Source: Streptomyces lydicus
Lineage (GTDB): Bacteria > Actinomycetota > Actinomycetes > Streptomycetales > Streptomycetaceae
Assembly: GCF_000717345.1 (NCBI RefSeq)
Contig: NZ_JNZA01000027.1
Span: forward strand, 1-64,000
Direction: 5' to 3'
Length of the DNA stretch: 64,000 bases
The notes beneath the pieces were generated by a model. That model did not search any database, was not told where the DNA came from, and saw only the letters and a program-made list of their open reading frames with translations. A program made the position numbers and the translations under genes. Of the stretch, positions 62,758 to 64,000 are shown piece after piece (position 1 is the first letter of the stretch; every line of letters starts with the position of its first letter).

Positions 62758-63942
62758 ATGACGATGCGCTCGCGCCGGCCGGCCGCCGTGGCGGTCGTGC
62801 TGGCCGCCCTCGCCGCCCCGGCCCTGACGGCCTGCGCCCCGGCGCCGCCCGCCGCCCGCGTCCCGCCGGTCGGCACCGTCACGCGGCCACCGGCCGCCAC
62901 CGTGCCCGCACTGCGCCGGCTGGTCGAGGACGGCGCGCCGGGCGCGGCCTCCCTCGTCACCCGCGACGGCCGCTTCCACGCCTCGCGCTTCGCCACCGTC
63001 GGCGTCGCCGACCTGCGCAACGGCCGCAGGATGGGCGCACGGGACCACTTCCGGGCCGGCAGCCTGACCAAGACCCTGGTCGCGACGGTGATCCTCCAGC
63101 TGGTCGCCGAGGGCCGGCTCGCCCTGGACGGCACCGCGGCCGCGCACCTCCCCCCGGGCGTACCGGCCACCGGCGGCGGCGACGGCAGCGACCTGCGCAA
63201 GGTGACGGTGCGCCAGCTGCTGGACCACACGAGCGGTTTGTTCAACTACACCGAAGACCGCCGGCTCTCCCGGCAGCTCTACGGCAACGGCTTCGGCGCC
63301 CACCGCTACGACCGCCACACCCCGGCCGAGCTGCTGCGGATCGCGCTGGGCCACCCGCCGGCCGCGGCCCCGGGCGCCCGCTACAGCTACTCCAACACCA
63401 ACTATCTGGTGCTCGGCCTGATCATCAAGGCGGTCACCGGGCACCCGTACGCCACCGAGATCCGCCGCCGCATCCTCGTCCCCGCCCGGCTCGACGACAC
63501 CTCCTTCCCCGGCACCGACCCGACGCTGCCGGCGCCGCACGGCCGCGCGTACTCCCGCATCGGCGACCGTCGGGTGGACGCGACGTCCCTGGACCCCAGC
63601 CGGGCCGGGGCGGCCGGCGAGATGGTCACCACCCTCGGCGACCTCAACCGCTTCTTCTCCGCGCTGCTCGCCGGCGCGTTCCTGCCGCCGCGCCAAATGG
63701 CCGAGATACGCAGCGAGAAACGCACCGGCGGCACCTACGGCCTCGGCCTCTACGCGACGAAGCTGCCCTGCGGCGTCACGGTCTGGGGCCACAACGGCGA
63801 CATCAACGGCTCCTTCGCGCAGACCGCGGGCACCGCCGACGGCCGGCACGTCGTCAGCTACCGGGTCAACACCGACGCGGCCGACCGGGCACACGGCACG
63901 GACGTCCTGACCGCGGAGTTCTGCCGGGCACCGCGCGCCTAG
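62758..63942 (+). CDS. Serine hydrolase lipoprotein, class C beta-lactamase/DD-peptidase family
   Basis: The 394-residue protein starts with a lipoprotein signal (lipobox LTAC, Cys26). The penicillin-binding fold has the SxxK motif SLTK (Ser102, Lys105), YSN in RYSYSNTNYL and HNG in VWGHNGDING. Such enzymes are D-alanyl-D-alanine carboxypeptidases, esterases or class C-like beta-lactamases acting outside the membrane. ATG 62758 has GGGAG upstream. It is divergent from the membrane kinase and convergent with a gene cut by the window edge. Confidence 0.87.
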   Translation: MTMRSRRPAAVAVVLAALAAPALTACAPAPPAARVPPVGTVTRPPAATVPALRRLVEDGAPGAASLVTRDGRFHASRFATVGVADLRNGRRMGARDHFRAGSLTKTLVATVILQLVAEGRLALDGTAAAHLPPGVPATGGGDGSDLRKVTVRQLLDHTSGLFNYTEDRRLSRQLYGNGFGAHRYDRHTPAELLRIALGHPPAAAPGARYSYSNTNYLVLGLIIKAVTGHPYATEIRRRILVPARLDDTSFPGTDPTLPAPHGRAYSRIGDRRVDATSLDPSRAGAAGEMVTTLGDLNRFFSALLAGAFLPPRQMAEIRSEKRTGGTYGLGLYATKLPCGVTVWGHNGDINGSFAQTAGTADGRHVVSYRVNTDAADRAHGTDVLTAEFCRAPRA

Positions 63943-64000
63943 AGCGGCACGATGTCCGGGGCGCCGAGCCGCGCCGCGTCCGCCGTCAGGTCGTCCGGCT
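63939..64000 (-). CDS. 3' end of a gene cut by the window edge
   Basis: The minus strand carries the in-frame end PDDLTADAARLGAPDIVPL followed by TAG at 63939-63941, overlapping the stop of the serine hydrolase by 3 bp. Only the last residues are present, so no function can be named. Confidence 0.45.
   Translation of the reverse strand, partial: PDDLTADAARLGAPDIVPL

Overview
The window is chromosomal DNA from a Streptomyces-type actinomycete. It is very GC-rich, uses many GTG starts, and carries recognisable homologues of the Streptomyces regulators AfsR (10016-12949), AfsS (13164-13466) and AfsK (22493-25096). About 56 genes are supported, one of them cut by the right edge. No rRNA, tRNA, CRISPR array, insertion sequence or prophage gene was seen.

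The main structure is a dispersed catabolic regulon laid around the afs genes. Sixteen copies of a 17-bp palindrome, consensus nCTGACG-N3-CGTCAGn (best copy TCTGACGCTCCGTCAGA at 6351-6367), sit between 6.3 and 54.7 kb. They occur only in upstream or divergent intergenic regions and always beside genes of CoA-dependent degradation. The inferred targets are: flavin monooxygenase, N-acyl-D-amino-acid deacylase and aldehyde dehydrogenase (6326 to 1867); F420-type oxidoreductase and SDR (8406 to 6450); a metal-dependent hydrolase (9756 to 8524); an acyl-CoA ligase (14113); a FadD3-like ligase divergent from a thiolase/DUF35/crotonase operon (18.1-20.6 kb); acyl-CoA dehydrogenase and Ddn-like reductase (28632 to 26831); a second thiolase (29876); a second DUF35 protein (40010 to 39492); an NDP-forming acyl-CoA synthetase and crotonase (40304-43493); a flavin reductase (44983); SDR, acyl-CoA dehydrogenase and alcohol dehydrogenase divergent from a cyclase-family hydrolase (50.2 kb); and an acyl-CoA dehydrogenase pair divergent from a frameshifted ligase (54.6 kb). 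Together these 25 genes could release, oxidise, CoA-activate, dehydrogenate, hydrate and cleave a branched or alicyclic carboxylic acid. The substrate is unknown. The only TetR-family gene in the window (25951) is the natural candidate repressor, and a degenerate copy of the palindrome overlaps its start codon.

The afs module is AfsR, then AfsS with DNHQP repeats, then a second exported DNHxP peptide, and, after about 7 kb of catabolic genes, the kinase AfsK with its beta-propeller. Direct repeats typical of AfsR/PhoP boxes lie between afsR and afsS.

The rest is mixed. The left edge has an amino-acid permease. The 31-39 kb stretch is an accessory block: macrolide-type glycosyltransferase, Nudix hydrolase, XRE regulator, small proteins, VOC protein, FAD monooxygenase, PNPOx-like protein and acetyltransferase. 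A sigma factor/membrane protein pair lies at 43.6-44.8 kb and an MFS transporter at 45.6-46.9 kb. The right end has an AlkZ-like protein, a MepB protein, a receptor-like pseudokinase beside an intact Ser/Thr kinase, a serine-hydrolase lipoprotein and the 3' tip of one more gene.
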